20,491 nucleotides of DNA from an uncultured Candidatus Saccharibacteria bacterium (lineage in GTDB: Bacteria; Patescibacteria; Saccharimonadia; Saccharimonadales; CAMLKC01). The stretch is from the NCBI GenBank assembly GCA_946480595.1, contig CAMLKC010000013.1, positions 1-20,491 of the forward strand, given 5' to 3'. Made by a program: the position numbers and the translations under genes. Under the pieces are notes generated by a model. That model did no database searches and was not told where the DNA came from. It worked only from the letters and a program-made list of their open reading frames with translations. Positions 7,621-14,566 of the stretch are shown here, one piece after another (position 1 is the first letter of the stretch; the number at the start of each line of letters is the position of its first letter).

Positions 7621-7947
7621 ATGACAAGAATACGACACACGGTGATTTTCACCTGGTATGACACCACTACGGAAGAGCAAAAAGAAGAAGTCATTTCACG
7701 GCTAAACGCAATGGGTAAATGGCTCACCGAAAATGCGAGTGTAACAAACTGGGTGGTCGCAAAACATATTCCAGAAACATCTAAGGCAGGGCGAGCTCAC
7801 CTGTTGCAAGATGGAATTTTTCCGAACATTGAATCACTCGCATCCCATGCAGACTCCGAGGCTCATAAGCGGGTGGTAGAATTGACGCCCCGAGTTTGCG
7901 ACTGGATGACGGTTGATACGGTCGTTCTAGAAAGCAGCCAAATATAG
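7621..7947 (+). CDS. Dabb (stress-responsive A/B barrel) domain protein
   Basis: A 108-residue soluble protein that is a single Dabb domain. It opens with IRHTVIFTWYDTTTEEQKEEVISRL, the usual beta strand plus helix. A valine-rich strand follows (NWVVAKHIPE), then a third strand (LLQDGIFPNIESLASH) leading to AHKRVVELTPRVCDW, where family members have a helix with a short PxH-like motif, and a last strand VDTVVLES. Dabb proteins form dimeric alpha/beta barrels. Some are stress-induced, some bind small ligands or act as cyclases, so the substrate cannot be assigned. It has its own promoter and no Shine-Dalgarno. Confidence 0.8.
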   Translation: MTRIRHTVIFTWYDTTTEEQKEEVISRLNAMGKWLTENASVTNWVVAKHIPETSKAGRAHLLQDGIFPNIESLASHADSEAHKRVVELTPRVCDWMTVDTVVLESSQI

Positions 7948-8104
7948 CAATTCTCTCTACTGTCTTTGATGCGGAACTAGGAGAATGGCTATTGGCAAAT
8001 AAGGCGCTCTGTGTTTTTTTGGGATTGTGAAAATTCTCACATTTTTCTATTGTTATTTGTTTTCAGTTAAGATAAGCTTAAGAAAATTAAATGGGGATGT
8101 AGGG

Positions 8105-8458
8105 ATGCGTATTAATCGCGGTTTGTTTACTCGTACTAGTGAATTATGTAAAGAAATACACTCCTTCAGTAAGCATCTTTGGAATAAAATTATGGTGACG
8201 AAAAAGTTAACGAATAAAAAACTACTAATTATAAAATCACTAGTCTTTATACTAGTGATAGCCTACCTTTATTCACCTCTGACCGATGATTACATAAAGC
8301 AGCCGGGTCGCATGAATACTCGCCTGTATGCAACGATCTTACTTCTGTCATTTCTTGCTGTGTTAGTAATATTAAAGCTCTGGGAACTCAAAGGTAAGCA
8401 AAGAAAGGGTGAAAGTAGTGAAACTAGCACCATCAAAAAACCCGGAAAAAGAAAGTAA
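8105..8458 (+). CDS. Small two-helix membrane protein, unknown function
   Basis: A 117-residue protein I do not recognise. It has a basic N-terminal region of about 35 residues, two hydrophobic segments (about 41-60, LLIIKSLVFILVIAYLY, and 78-96, ATILLLSFLAVLVILKL) with a short external loop, and a Lys/Arg/Ser-rich C-terminal tail. Both ends are predicted to be cytoplasmic. An upstream in-frame GTG at 8027 would add 26 residues. I prefer ATG 8105 because a TAAGAT box at 8068-8073 predicts transcription starting near 8080, downstream of that GTG, and a GGGG at 8093-8096 lies 8 nt before the ATG. It ends 41 nt before the next gene. The DNA is distinctly AT-rich. Confidence 0.55.
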   Translation: MRINRGLFTRTSELCKEIHSFSKHLWNKIMVTKKLTNKKLLIIKSLVFILVIAYLYSPLTDDYIKQPGRMNTRLYATILLLSFLAVLVILKLWELKGKQRKGESSETSTIKKPGKRK

Positions 8459-8499
8459 GCGGTTTGGCACTCTTGCGCTTGCGTAAAATGTCCGATAAT

Positions 8500-9030
8500 A
8501 TGAATGAATTACAGCTAGCTAAGATAGAGGACGTCTTTGGGGTGCAGCTTCCTAAAGAGTTCAAAGATTATATTACAGAAAAACCAGAAGCACTTGCAAT
8601 TTTTGAGCTTACTTGGTCCTCCGATCCCTCTTTGATTAGAGAAGCTACATGGAAAGCATATGAAGACTCCCTGCGATTCGATATAGAAGAAAATAATTAT
8701 TGGCCAGTCGTATTCGGCGAACGCCCATCTTTGCTGGTTGAGCGGGTAGCTGTTGCCATGGAGTATATCAAGACGCTTCCACCACTCTTGCCGATTCATG
8801 GTCTGCGTAAACTAATTCCAACAAAGACATCCGATACCACGAAAGAGATGCCCATTCTGTCTTTTCATGGATTCTCAGATACTATCTACATGTATGCCAA
8901 TCTTGATGACTTTCTCAGAGATAAATCGGTATCTGATAAGAAAAGGCAACAGCTGCCTCGAGTCATCGGATGGGAGAAGGTTTTTGACGGTCTTGGGGCT
9001 GGTGACGACGAGCTATATAGAGAACAGTAA
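8500..9030 (+). CDS. SUKH (SMI1/KNR4)-like protein
   Basis: A roughly 176-residue soluble protein. The start, LAKIEDVFGVQLPKEFKDYI, has the pattern of SUKH domains (an acidic helix, then LP and an aromatic/Asp helix). The later part, WPVVFGERPSLLVERVA through PPLLPIHGLRKLIP and an aromatic strand ending SDTIYMYANLDDFL, resembles a group of uncharacterised bacterial SMI1/KNR4-like proteins with PLIPVYGHRYLP-type motifs. SUKH proteins often serve as immunity proteins against nuclease or deaminase toxins, but no toxin gene is next to it, so that role is only a possibility. The start is uncertain: in-frame TTG 8464, ATG 8488 and ATG 8500 exist. A TAAAAT box at 8484-8489 favours 8500. It is convergent with the VOC gene, with 10 nt between stops. 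Confidence 0.65.
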   Translation: MNELQLAKIEDVFGVQLPKEFKDYITEKPEALAIFELTWSSDPSLIREATWKAYEDSLRFDIEENNYWPVVFGERPSLLVERVAVAMEYIKTLPPLLPIHGLRKLIPTKTSDTTKEMPILSFHGFSDTIYMYANLDDFLRDKSVSDKKRQQLPRVIGWEKVFDGLGAGDDELYREQ

Positions 9031-9040
9031 GTGGCTATAA

Positions 9041-9469
9041 CTACGCTCTATCTGGGTTAAATTCCACCGTCCACTCGATGCCGAATTTGTCTCTGAACAT
9101 TCCAAAGTATGTCCCCCATGGGCTATCGCCTAGAGGCATTTCAATCTCTCCGTCTACGGTAAGGCCGGCGAATATTTTTTCGGCTTCTTCGCGGCTGTCA
9201 GCGCTGACCGATATTTTAGACCTGTTTTCATTCTCGTTTACTGGGCCTAGGCTTTCAGGAACGTCGTTGGCTATCAGCGTATTCCCACCAATCGGCAGGG
9301 TAATGCGCATGATTTTGTTTGCTTCGTTTTCCGGGACGGGGAAATCGGGGCCCGCTAGGTCTTTGAAGCGTACGACGCTGCCAAATTCGCCGCCAAATAC
9401 TGACTTGTAGAAATTAAACGCTTCTTCGGCATTTCCGTTGAAGTTAATGTAAGGATTGATAGTTGCCAT
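9041..9469 (-). CDS. PhnB-like VOC family protein (glyoxalase/bleomycin-resistance fold)
   Basis: A 142-residue single-domain VOC protein of the PhnB-like group. Visible hallmarks are NPYINFNGNAEEAFNFYKSVFGGE at the N-terminus, KIMRITLPIGGNTLIANDVP in the middle, and the closing PLGDSPWGTYFGMFRDKFGIEWTVEF, close to the usual WG-x-x-x-G-x-x-D-x-F-G-x-x-W-x-V/I. PhnB-like proteins dimerise to form ligand or metal sites. Their substrates are mostly unknown, and antibiotic resistance should not be assumed. AAGGGG lies 9 nt before the ATG, and a TATAAA box at 9509-9514 (minus strand) could be its -10. It shares a 90-bp divergent promoter region with the DUF1801 gene. Confidence 0.88.
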   Translation of the reverse strand: MATINPYINFNGNAEEAFNFYKSVFGGEFGSVVRFKDLAGPDFPVPENEANKIMRITLPIGGNTLIANDVPESLGPVNENENRSKISVSADSREEAEKIFAGLTVDGEIEMPLGDSPWGTYFGMFRDKFGIEWTVEFNPDRA

Positions 9470-9524
9470 TTCGTTAGTCCCCTTAGTAGTGCTTAGTTTC
9501 GCTCTCGTTTTATATTGTCACAAA

Positions 9525-9553
9525 TTGCCGCGCTTTACATCTGCCTGTATAAT
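9525..9553 (+). promoter_or_regulatory. Promoter of the DUF1801 gene, predicted leaderless
   Basis: TTGCCG (9525-9530), a 17-bp spacer, then TATAAT (9548-9553). The -10 ends 6 nt before the ATG at 9560, so transcription is predicted to start at the A of ATG. It overlaps the upstream region of the divergent VOC gene. Confidence 0.7.
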
Positions 9554-9559
9554 TTTCGT

Positions 9560-9949
9560 ATGACTGATTCTCTGAATATGCAGATTGATTCGTTTATCGA
9601 ACAGCTGCCGTCCTGGCAAAAAGACGTGTGCGTTCAGGTGCGCCGGCTTATCCACGAAGCAGAGCCAGCGATCGAGGAGACGATAAAGCGGGGAGACCGA
9701 CCGTATTTTGTTCTTGGCGGCAACATCTGCGCGCTTCAGGCAACCAAAGATCACATCAATGTTTTTATTTACGATCCCATCGCTCCGGATCCGGAAAATA
9801 TTATTAATCAAGGCAACGAGAATAAGACCGCCCGTGCAATCCAGATTTACCGAAACAACACACTCAACCAGAGCGCATTTAAGAACTTAGTTCGTGCCGT
9901 TGCGAACAACAACCGAGCCGGAGGGTGGCGAAAAGTAAAGAAAGCGTAA
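9560..9949 (+). CDS. DUF1801 family protein (YdhG-like)
   Basis: A 129-residue soluble protein matching DUF1801. It opens with QIDSFIEQLPSWQKDVCVQVRRLIHEAEPAIEETIKRGDRPYF, giving two helices and the typical E-x-x-K-x-G/R-x-P-x-Y/F motif. Strands GGNICALQATKDHINVFIYD follow, then an IYRNN-containing stretch and a basic tail with GGWRKVKK. Function is not established; the fold resembles iron-chaperone/frataxin-like proteins. The start at 9560 is preferred over the longer frame beginning at 9515, since the promoter and predicted transcription start lie within that extra segment. There is no Shine-Dalgarno. Confidence 0.82.
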   Translation: MTDSLNMQIDSFIEQLPSWQKDVCVQVRRLIHEAEPAIEETIKRGDRPYFVLGGNICALQATKDHINVFIYDPIAPDPENIINQGNENKTARAIQIYRNNTLNQSAFKNLVRAVANNNRAGGWRKVKKA

Positions 9950-9961
9950 CAGGGGTGAGTA

Positions 9962-9990
9962 TTGACTTTTTGTCATAAATATGATAATAT
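9962..9990 (+). promoter_or_regulatory. Promoter, predicted leaderless start at 9997
   Basis: TTGACT (9962-9967), 17-bp spacer, TAATAT (9985-9990). The -10 ends 6 nt before ATG 9997. This favours that ATG over the in-frame GTG at 9991, which would lie upstream of the predicted transcript. Confidence 0.65.
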
Positions 9991-9996
9991 GTGAGT

Positions 9997-10563
9997 ATGG
10001 CTCTATTTAAAAGAAACAGAAACACCGAACCAGTCACCAGACGATCCGACCAAAAAGAAACACCAGCTCCAGCCGCCGGAAATCTCTACCCGGCCATAGA
10101 GGGCGGGCGTTTGTATGAAACAACAGTGCGTTTGGCAGATATACAAAAGACCTTTTTGACCGATTGCGAAGAGAAGGGCATTAGCGCGCAGGATGCCACA
10201 ACAGCGATAGCCAATGCAATCACGGCGGGTGCTTACCCTGGCGCTGTATCTTTGAAACCAAGGCGCAATATGAGCCGAGATCTCTACCTTTTCCATGGAA
10301 TGGTTCCAGAAGGAGCGGTCGTTATCACCAAAAATGATTTTGACGGACTATCTCTCGGCATAGGTAAAATGCCCGACGGAAGCGACTGGCCAACTGAACC
10401 AGACGCCGATGAACCTGACGCATTTTATATTGAGCGCCATCACGTTGTTCCCTCGGGCGAAGTTCCTACGTACGGAAATCCGGATATTGATATACCCGCT
10501 GCTCAAAAGTACAAGGACATAAATGACCGTTTGTCAGAGATGATCGACAGTCGTACAGTGTAA
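9997..10563 (+). CDS. Unrecognised soluble protein, 188 residues
   Basis: I do not recognise this protein. A polar, basic and proline-containing first 30 residues (KRNRNTEPVTRRSDQKETPAPA) looks disordered. A folded alpha/beta part follows, with a helix around DIQKTFLTDCEEKGISAQDATTAI, a strand region RDLYLFHGMVPEGAVVIT, an acidic segment (PTEPDADEPDAFYIERHHVV) and a last helix to DSRTV. There is no signal peptide or membrane segment, so it is cytoplasmic. It has its own promoter and sits 27 nt before the DUF488 gene, which also has its own -10. The real start could be GTG 9991 if the transcript begins earlier. Confidence 0.6.
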   Translation: MALFKRNRNTEPVTRRSDQKETPAPAAGNLYPAIEGGRLYETTVRLADIQKTFLTDCEEKGISAQDATTAIANAITAGAYPGAVSLKPRRNMSRDLYLFHGMVPEGAVVITKNDFDGLSLGIGKMPDGSDWPTEPDADEPDAFYIERHHVVPSGEVPTYGNPDIDIPAAQKYKDINDRLSEMIDSRTV

Positions 10564-10578
10564 TTCAGTCCAGTGTCA

Positions 10579-10584
10579 TATAAT
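10579..10584 (+). promoter_or_regulatory. -10 box of the DUF488 gene, predicted leaderless
   Basis: TATAAT ends 6 nt before the ATG at 10591. No clear -35 is visible. The predicted transcript begins with the start codon. Confidence 0.55.
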
Positions 10585-10590
10585 AAAGAT

Positions 10591-11136
10591 ATGACGGGAT
10601 TATTCACCATAGGGCATTCAACCAGGGAAATTAACGAATTTATTGAACTGTTGAACTCCCACGCCATCACGCAACTGGTGGATATTCGCACTATTCCAAA
10701 ATCAAGACATAACCCGCAGTATGGCCAGGACCAGCTGGAAAAAAGCCTCGAAGAGCGAGGAATAAAATACGTTTATTTGAAAGAGCTTGGTGGCCTGCGG
10801 CCTGCGGTTAAGAACTCGACAAATGATGCATGGTACAACAAATCTTTTAGAAACTATGCCGACTACATGCAAAGTGATGAGTTTGAACAGGGGTTGAACG
10901 AGTTGATTGGACTTTCGCAAAAAGCGACAACCGCGATCATGTGCGCCGAGGCTGTTCCGTGGAGATGCCATCGCTCGCTGGTAAGTGATGCGCTGTTGGC
11001 TCGTGATATACCTGTTGAGGAAATAATTGGCAGTGGCAACACGAGGCCGCATACTATGACGCCGTTTGCGGTTGTTGATGGAGCGAAGATTCACTACCCT
11101 AAATCTGCCGTAAAAGAAGAAACGAAAGATGACTGA
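10591..11136 (+). CDS. DUF488 family protein
   Basis: A 181-residue soluble protein of the DUF488 family. It opens with LFTIGHSTREINEFIELL and continues LVDIRTIPKSRHNPQYG, where DUF488 proteins have the V-D-I/V-R-x-x-P-x-S-R signature. It then has KYVYLKELGGLRP and the CAEAVPWRCHRSLVSDAL motif with its two cysteines and His-Arg, the family's most conserved site. The biochemical role is unknown. The conserved Asp/Arg/Cys/His cluster suggests an enzyme or nucleic-acid-related function. ATG 10591 is chosen because of the -10 box at 10579. The charged tail (KSAVKEETKDD) lacks predicted structure. Confidence 0.88.
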   Translation: MTGLFTIGHSTREINEFIELLNSHAITQLVDIRTIPKSRHNPQYGQDQLEKSLEERGIKYVYLKELGGLRPAVKNSTNDAWYNKSFRNYADYMQSDEFEQGLNELIGLSQKATTAIMCAEAVPWRCHRSLVSDALLARDIPVEEIIGSGNTRPHTMTPFAVVDGAKIHYPKSAVKEETKDD

Positions 11137-11207
11137 TTATTTAGACGATCCCTTTATACTAGCTGGCCTTGCTAGGACATAGTTAATCTAAAAAATCTGG
11201 CCACCTC

Positions 11208-11216
11208 TGGTATAAT
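11208..11216 (+). promoter_or_regulatory. Extended -10 promoter of lysS, predicted leaderless
   Basis: TGG followed by perfect TATAAT (11211-11216). The hexamer ends 6 nt before the ATG at 11223, so the mRNA is predicted to start at the start codon. A second TATACT at 11155-11160 could be an additional upstream promoter. Confidence 0.75.
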
Positions 11217-11222
11217 AGCGGT

Positions 11223-12740
11223 ATGGCGACATTAAAAGAGTTTCGCGATGAGCGAATTAAGAAACTAGAAAAGCTTCGCGGCATGGGATACAATCCTTAC
11301 CCAGCCAAAGCAAACAGAACCGTAATGACCAGTGATATCCTGGCCGATTTTGATGCATTTGACGGCAAGACCGAAACGGTTTTCGGCCGCATTAAGTCTA
11401 TTCGCAAGTTCGGCAAACTCGCTTTTATTGTTGTACGTGATTTTTCAGGTTCGATCCAGCTTTTTCTGCGTGCGCAGGACGTCCAAGCTTCTGACAGTAC
11501 CAAGGGCTTGATCGGTATTGAAGACCTCAACCTGCTTGATACTGGTGACTTTATTGAGGCCACTGGCCCGGTTATTAAAACCAAGACCGGTGAAATTTCG
11601 CTTGCTGCAACCGAACTCCGCCTTGTTACGAAGGCGCTGCGCCCCATGCCACTTGAACACGAGAGCTTTACCGACAAGGAAGAACGCCTTCGCCGCCGCT
11701 ACGTTGATATGAATGCCAACATCGGCGTGCGCGATCGTTTTGTTCGCCGGTCCAAGTTTTGGCAGGCAACTCGCGACTTTTTAATCTCTAAAGAATTCAT
11801 TGAAATCAACAACACCGTCCTGGAAGCAACAGCCGGTGGTGCCGATGCTAACCCGTTTGTGACACACATGGACGCGCTCGACCAGGACTTTTATCTGCGT
11901 ATCAGCCACGAGTTGCCATTAAAACGGTTGCTGGTTGCCGGCTTTGAAAAGGTATTCGAGATCGGCCCGCGTTTTCGTAACGAAAACTACAGCGAAGAAC
12001 ATTTGCCCGAGCACAACGCCATGGAATGGTACTGGGCCTCGGCCGATTGGGAAATGGGCATGGCGCTCACCGAAGAGATGATTCGCTATGTGGCCGACAA
12101 AACCTGGGGTACGCGCAAGTTCACTCTGGCGGATGGCCAGCAGGTAGATTTCGGTAATGACGGCGAGCACTTTGAGCGCATCAGCTTTTTGGATGTGCTG
12201 AAAACCCAGTACGGCATTGATGTGTTTGAATCTTCGATGGAAGATATTCAGGCCAAACTAAAAGAAGAGAAACTAGAAGTTGAAAAAAGCGACAACCGTA
12301 TCCGCAGCCTGGACAAGCTATGGAAAAAGTACCGCAAAACGATTGCCGGGCCTGTTTTCCTGGTTGATATCCCCGTATTTATGCAGCCGCTCGCAAAGAC
12401 TAACCCGAACGATACGCGCCTGACCGAGCAGTTCAATCTTGTCTTTGGCGGTAGCGAAATGTGCAAGGCGTTTAGTGAGCTGAATGACCCGATCGACCAG
12501 CTGAACCGTTTTGTCGAACAGCAAAACATGCGCGATGCTGGTGACGATGAGGCGCAGATGCTCGATATTGACTTTGTAGAAGCGCTTGAATACGGCATGC
12601 CGCCAGCTTGCGGCCTGGGGTACAGCGAAAGAATCTTCTGGAGCCTCGAAGGTGTTTCTGCCCGCGAAGGTGTGCCGTTCCCTCAGTTAAAGACTGAAAT
12701 CGACGAAACCACCAAAGACATTTACGGCGATATTCTGTAG
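11223..12740 (+). CDS. lysS: Lysyl-tRNA synthetase, class II
   Basis: A 505-residue enzyme that charges tRNA-Lys with lysine using ATP. The order is as in the family. An N-terminal anticodon-binding OB domain covers about residues 50-140 (VFGRIKSIRKFGKLAFIVVRDFSGSIQLF). The class II catalytic core follows: motif 1 region RRRYVDMNANIGVRDRFVRRS, AGGADANPFVTHMDALDQDFYLRISHELPLKRLL, motif 2 FEIGPRFRNEN followed by EHNAMEWYWA, and motif 3 at the end, ACGLGYSERIFWSLEGV. Length is standard. The motif 2 loop (YSEEHLPEHN) and the E-R instead of D-R in motif 3 differ somewhat from common bacterial LysRS, consistent with a deep-branching lineage. It has no Shine-Dalgarno; a strong extended -10 directly abuts it. 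The HhH gene follows 25 nt later in the same direction. Confidence 0.96.
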   Translation: MATLKEFRDERIKKLEKLRGMGYNPYPAKANRTVMTSDILADFDAFDGKTETVFGRIKSIRKFGKLAFIVVRDFSGSIQLFLRAQDVQASDSTKGLIGIEDLNLLDTGDFIEATGPVIKTKTGEISLAATELRLVTKALRPMPLEHESFTDKEERLRRRYVDMNANIGVRDRFVRRSKFWQATRDFLISKEFIEINNTVLEATAGGADANPFVTHMDALDQDFYLRISHELPLKRLLVAGFEKVFEIGPRFRNENYSEEHLPEHNAMEWYWASADWEMGMALTEEMIRYVADKTWGTRKFTLADGQQVDFGNDGEHFERISFLDVLKTQYGIDVFESSMEDIQAKLKEEKLEVEKSDNRIRSLDKLWKKYRKTIAGPVFLVDIPVFMQPLAKTNPNDTRLTEQFNLVFGGSEMCKAFSELNDPIDQLNRFVEQQNMRDAGDDEAQMLDIDFVEALEYGMPPACGLGYSERIFWSLEGVSAREGVPFPQLKTEIDETTKDIYGDIL

Positions 12741-12765
12741 CTTAGGTTAATAGTAAGGAGGTATA

Positions 12766-13242
12766 GTGGACAAACCTCTTCCGCCTAAAAAACGGACAAA
12801 ACGGATCAAACCAGTACATCACGCGGCAGACTTTGGGCTGGATGTACTGTCGGGCGACGACGATTTATTCCGCTGGTTTTTACTGACGTACCTACTAGGA
12901 AAACCAATCCAGTCGACGGTGGCTGCGCGGACGTGGCAATTGTTTATTGACCGCAAGCTTGACCTGCCTTGGGCTATTCTTGAACTATCCGATCGTCAGC
13001 TGACGATCCTTCTGCATCAGGGCGGCTATACGCGTTACCAGCACGTCATGACAAAAGCGCTAAAAACTTGCATGCAGCAACTAGTGAGCCAGTACGAAGG
13101 GTCACTGCTTATGATGATTGAAGAAAGCCGCGATGAAGAGGAGCTATCAAAGCGACTGCAAAAGCTGTACGGCGTGGGGCCAAAGACGGCCGAAATATTT
13201 ATGCGCGAGACCGAAGAGTTCTTTGCGCGAAGGGTAGAGTAG
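12766..13242 (+). CDS. HhH-GPD-like protein lacking the C-terminal catalytic/FeS part
   Basis: A 158-residue soluble protein. After a basic N-terminus, residues about 33-150 follow the helical layout of HhH-GPD base-excision glycosylases such as endonuclease III. There is a FRWFLLTYLLGK helix, a GGYTRYQHVMTKALKTC region, and the helix-hairpin-helix LQKLYGVGPKTAEIFMRE near the end. The Lys of GVGPKTA corresponds to the catalytic Lys of bifunctional glycosylases. The protein stops right after, so the catalytic Asp region (VDTH in EndoIII) and the four-Cys iron-sulfur loop are absent. It may be a DNA-binding relative rather than a working glycosylase. The start GTG 12766 is set by a perfect AAGGAGG at 12755-12761, and it is very likely co-transcribed with lysS. 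Confidence 0.75.
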   Translation: MDKPLPPKKRTKRIKPVHHAADFGLDVLSGDDDLFRWFLLTYLLGKPIQSTVAARTWQLFIDRKLDLPWAILELSDRQLTILLHQGGYTRYQHVMTKALKTCMQQLVSQYEGSLLMMIEESRDEEELSKRLQKLYGVGPKTAEIFMRETEEFFARRVE

Positions 13243-13271
13243 GCTCATGCGTTGCCGCTGTATCTCCCTTA

Positions 13272-13280
13272 TGCTATGAT
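13272..13280 (+). promoter_or_regulatory. Extended -10 promoter upstream of the 13319 gene
   Basis: TGC followed by TATGAT (13275-13280), predicting a start near 13287. This lies after the first in-frame ATG (13283) and so argues for the ATG at 13319, reached through a 32-nt leader containing TTGGAG. Confidence 0.55.
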
Positions 13281-13318
13281 TGATGCAAGTAAGAACAGGA
13301 ATTGGAGAAACAACAGAC

Positions 13319-13912
13319 ATGGATGGGGGACCGTTTCGTTCGCAGCGACCAGCTGAGCGAAGAGTTGCGAGTAGGCCTGAGCCGGCACATCGGCAGCCGG
13401 AAGAGCCGGAGCCGGTAAGCATGCCGCCAAAACCTGTACATCGTGCGGCACCGCACCATGCTCCAAAAGAGGAGAAAAAGTCGTGGAAGCGACTTTTGTG
13501 GCCGATTATTGCTGTCGTTATAGTACTGGGCGCTGGTGCTGGTTGGTTTGCTTGGTCAAACATGGGCAGCGGTACCCCCGGCATTGACGGTAGTAAGTAC
13601 CAGGCGGTGTTTTTTGAGAACGGCCAGATTTACTTTGGCAAGCTGCAAGCGCTAAACGGTAATTACATGAAACTGACGGATATCTTCTATCTGCAGTCAA
13701 GTGACAACAAAGATAGCAGTAATCCTCAGGCGACATCGAGCGATCAGAGTCAGAGCGGTAACAATATGCAGCTTATCAAGCTGGGCGACGAAATCCATGG
13801 CCCGCAAGATGAGATGATTATTACCAAAGACCAAGTCCTTTACTACGAGAATCTAAAAGCCGATGGCAAAGTAACGCAGTCAATCAAAAAATTCAAAGAC
13901 TCAGCTAATTAG
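13319..13912 (+). CDS. Single-pass membrane protein with extracytoplasmic domain, conserved in CPR style
   Basis: A roughly 197-residue protein. A Pro/Arg/Glu-rich, probably disordered cytoplasmic N-terminus runs to about residue 57. One membrane helix follows (about 59-79, LLWPIIAVVIVLGAGAGWFAW), then an outside domain. That domain has two conserved-looking blocks, YQAVFFENGQIYFGKLQALN with TDIFYLQ, and LIKLGDEIHGPQDEMIITKDQVLYYENL. They are separated by a Ser/Gln/Asn-rich linker. I recognise this block pattern as an uncharacterised protein type common in Patescibacteria genomes, with no known function. GGAG at about 13303 supports ATG 13319; in-frame ATG 13283 is the alternative. It is convergent with, and overlaps by 4 nt, the next gene. 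Confidence 0.75.
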   Translation: MDGGPFRSQRPAERRVASRPEPAHRQPEEPEPVSMPPKPVHRAAPHHAPKEEKKSWKRLLWPIIAVVIVLGAGAGWFAWSNMGSGTPGIDGSKYQAVFFENGQIYFGKLQALNGNYMKLTDIFYLQSSDNKDSSNPQATSSDQSQSGNNMQLIKLGDEIHGPQDEMIITKDQVLYYENLKADGKVTQSIKKFKDSAN

Positions 13913-14529
13913 TTTGTTAGCGATACGACGTAGCTGGTCCACGACGTGTCGCTAATTTTTTTCTCTGATTTTATGAGAATGAGTAGCTTTTTAGTGGCAA
14001 AAATAGCCGATTGCGGACCTTTGACTGACGTGCCAATGTATACCGGCGTGCCGTTAGCGTCGATCTTGTCGGTAGCGTTGAATTTTTTTGCCAGATCAGC
14101 AACCTGGCTGTCGATGTTGTTCTTGAACTGCTGCGGCAGTGGCTGCTCGGTGACGCTGACTGGTATGCCATCGACCGCGTCTGTAAAAGCGAAGACCGGC
14201 TGATCTTCTGGTGGGCTGACGCGCTTCCAGCCGCCCAATTCGTGGATTGTTTTCCCTTGCGGCAACAGTGTTTGGTACGTTGGTTTTTTTGAGGTAGCGT
14301 TGGAATTGCTGTTCATGGACCGGTAGATCATCAGTCCGGTAATAAGACAAATGACGATTCCCAGACCGATAGCCGTCTTTTTGTTAAGCAGCCGGCGGCG
14401 CTTCCGTGTCGTCTCGGGTGCTGGTTCTGGCGGCGGCACCTGAGTTGCAGGAGCTGTTGGAACGACAATAACCGGAGTGCTGCGCGGCGGCACCGATCTT
14501 TTCTGTCTGTTAGGTTTTTTGAATTCCAC
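13909..14529 (-). CDS. Single-pass membrane protein with proline-rich cytoplasmic N-terminus
   Basis: A 206-residue protein I cannot name. The first 50 residues are basic and Pro/Thr-rich (VPPRSTPVIVVPTAPATQVPPP), then a KRRR cluster precedes one membrane helix (about 51-68, TAIGLGIVICLITGLMIY). The outside domain, about 80-206, begins LLPQGKTIHELGGWKRVSPPE and continues with alternating strands and helices. The layout (disordered inside, one helix, small outside domain) mirrors the convergent neighbour at 13319, though the sequences are not obviously related. It starts with GTG at 14529. It lies 37 nt downstream of the fibre-like gene on the same strand but has its own -10. Confidence 0.65.
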   Translation of the reverse strand: MEFKKPNRQKRSVPPRSTPVIVVPTAPATQVPPPEPAPETTRKRRRLLNKKTAIGLGIVICLITGLMIYRSMNSNSNATSKKPTYQTLLPQGKTIHELGGWKRVSPPEDQPVFAFTDAVDGIPVSVTEQPLPQQFKNNIDSQVADLAKKFNATDKIDANGTPVYIGTSVKGPQSAIFATKKLLILIKSEKKISDTSWTSYVVSLTN

Positions 14530-14538
14530 TCTGCTTTT

Positions 14539-14547
14539 AGTATAACA
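14539..14547 (-). promoter_or_regulatory. Extended -10 promoter for the gene starting at 14529
   Basis: On the minus strand TGT precedes TATACT. The predicted transcription start is near 14532, 3 nt before the GTG start codon, so the leader is nearly absent. The box lies in the 37-nt gap after the fibre gene's stop. Confidence 0.55.
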
Positions 14548-14566
14548 GCGATGTCTAGCGGGCTAC

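Noticed and set aside
8500..9030. Immunity protein of a toxin system
   Set aside because: SUKH-like folds are often immunity proteins, but no toxin-like gene is adjacent, so no such system can be claimed.
4708..9060. attL/attR pair defining an integrated element at tRNA-Asn
   Set aside because: I found no second copy of the tRNA 3' end near the block boundary and no integrase or transposase.
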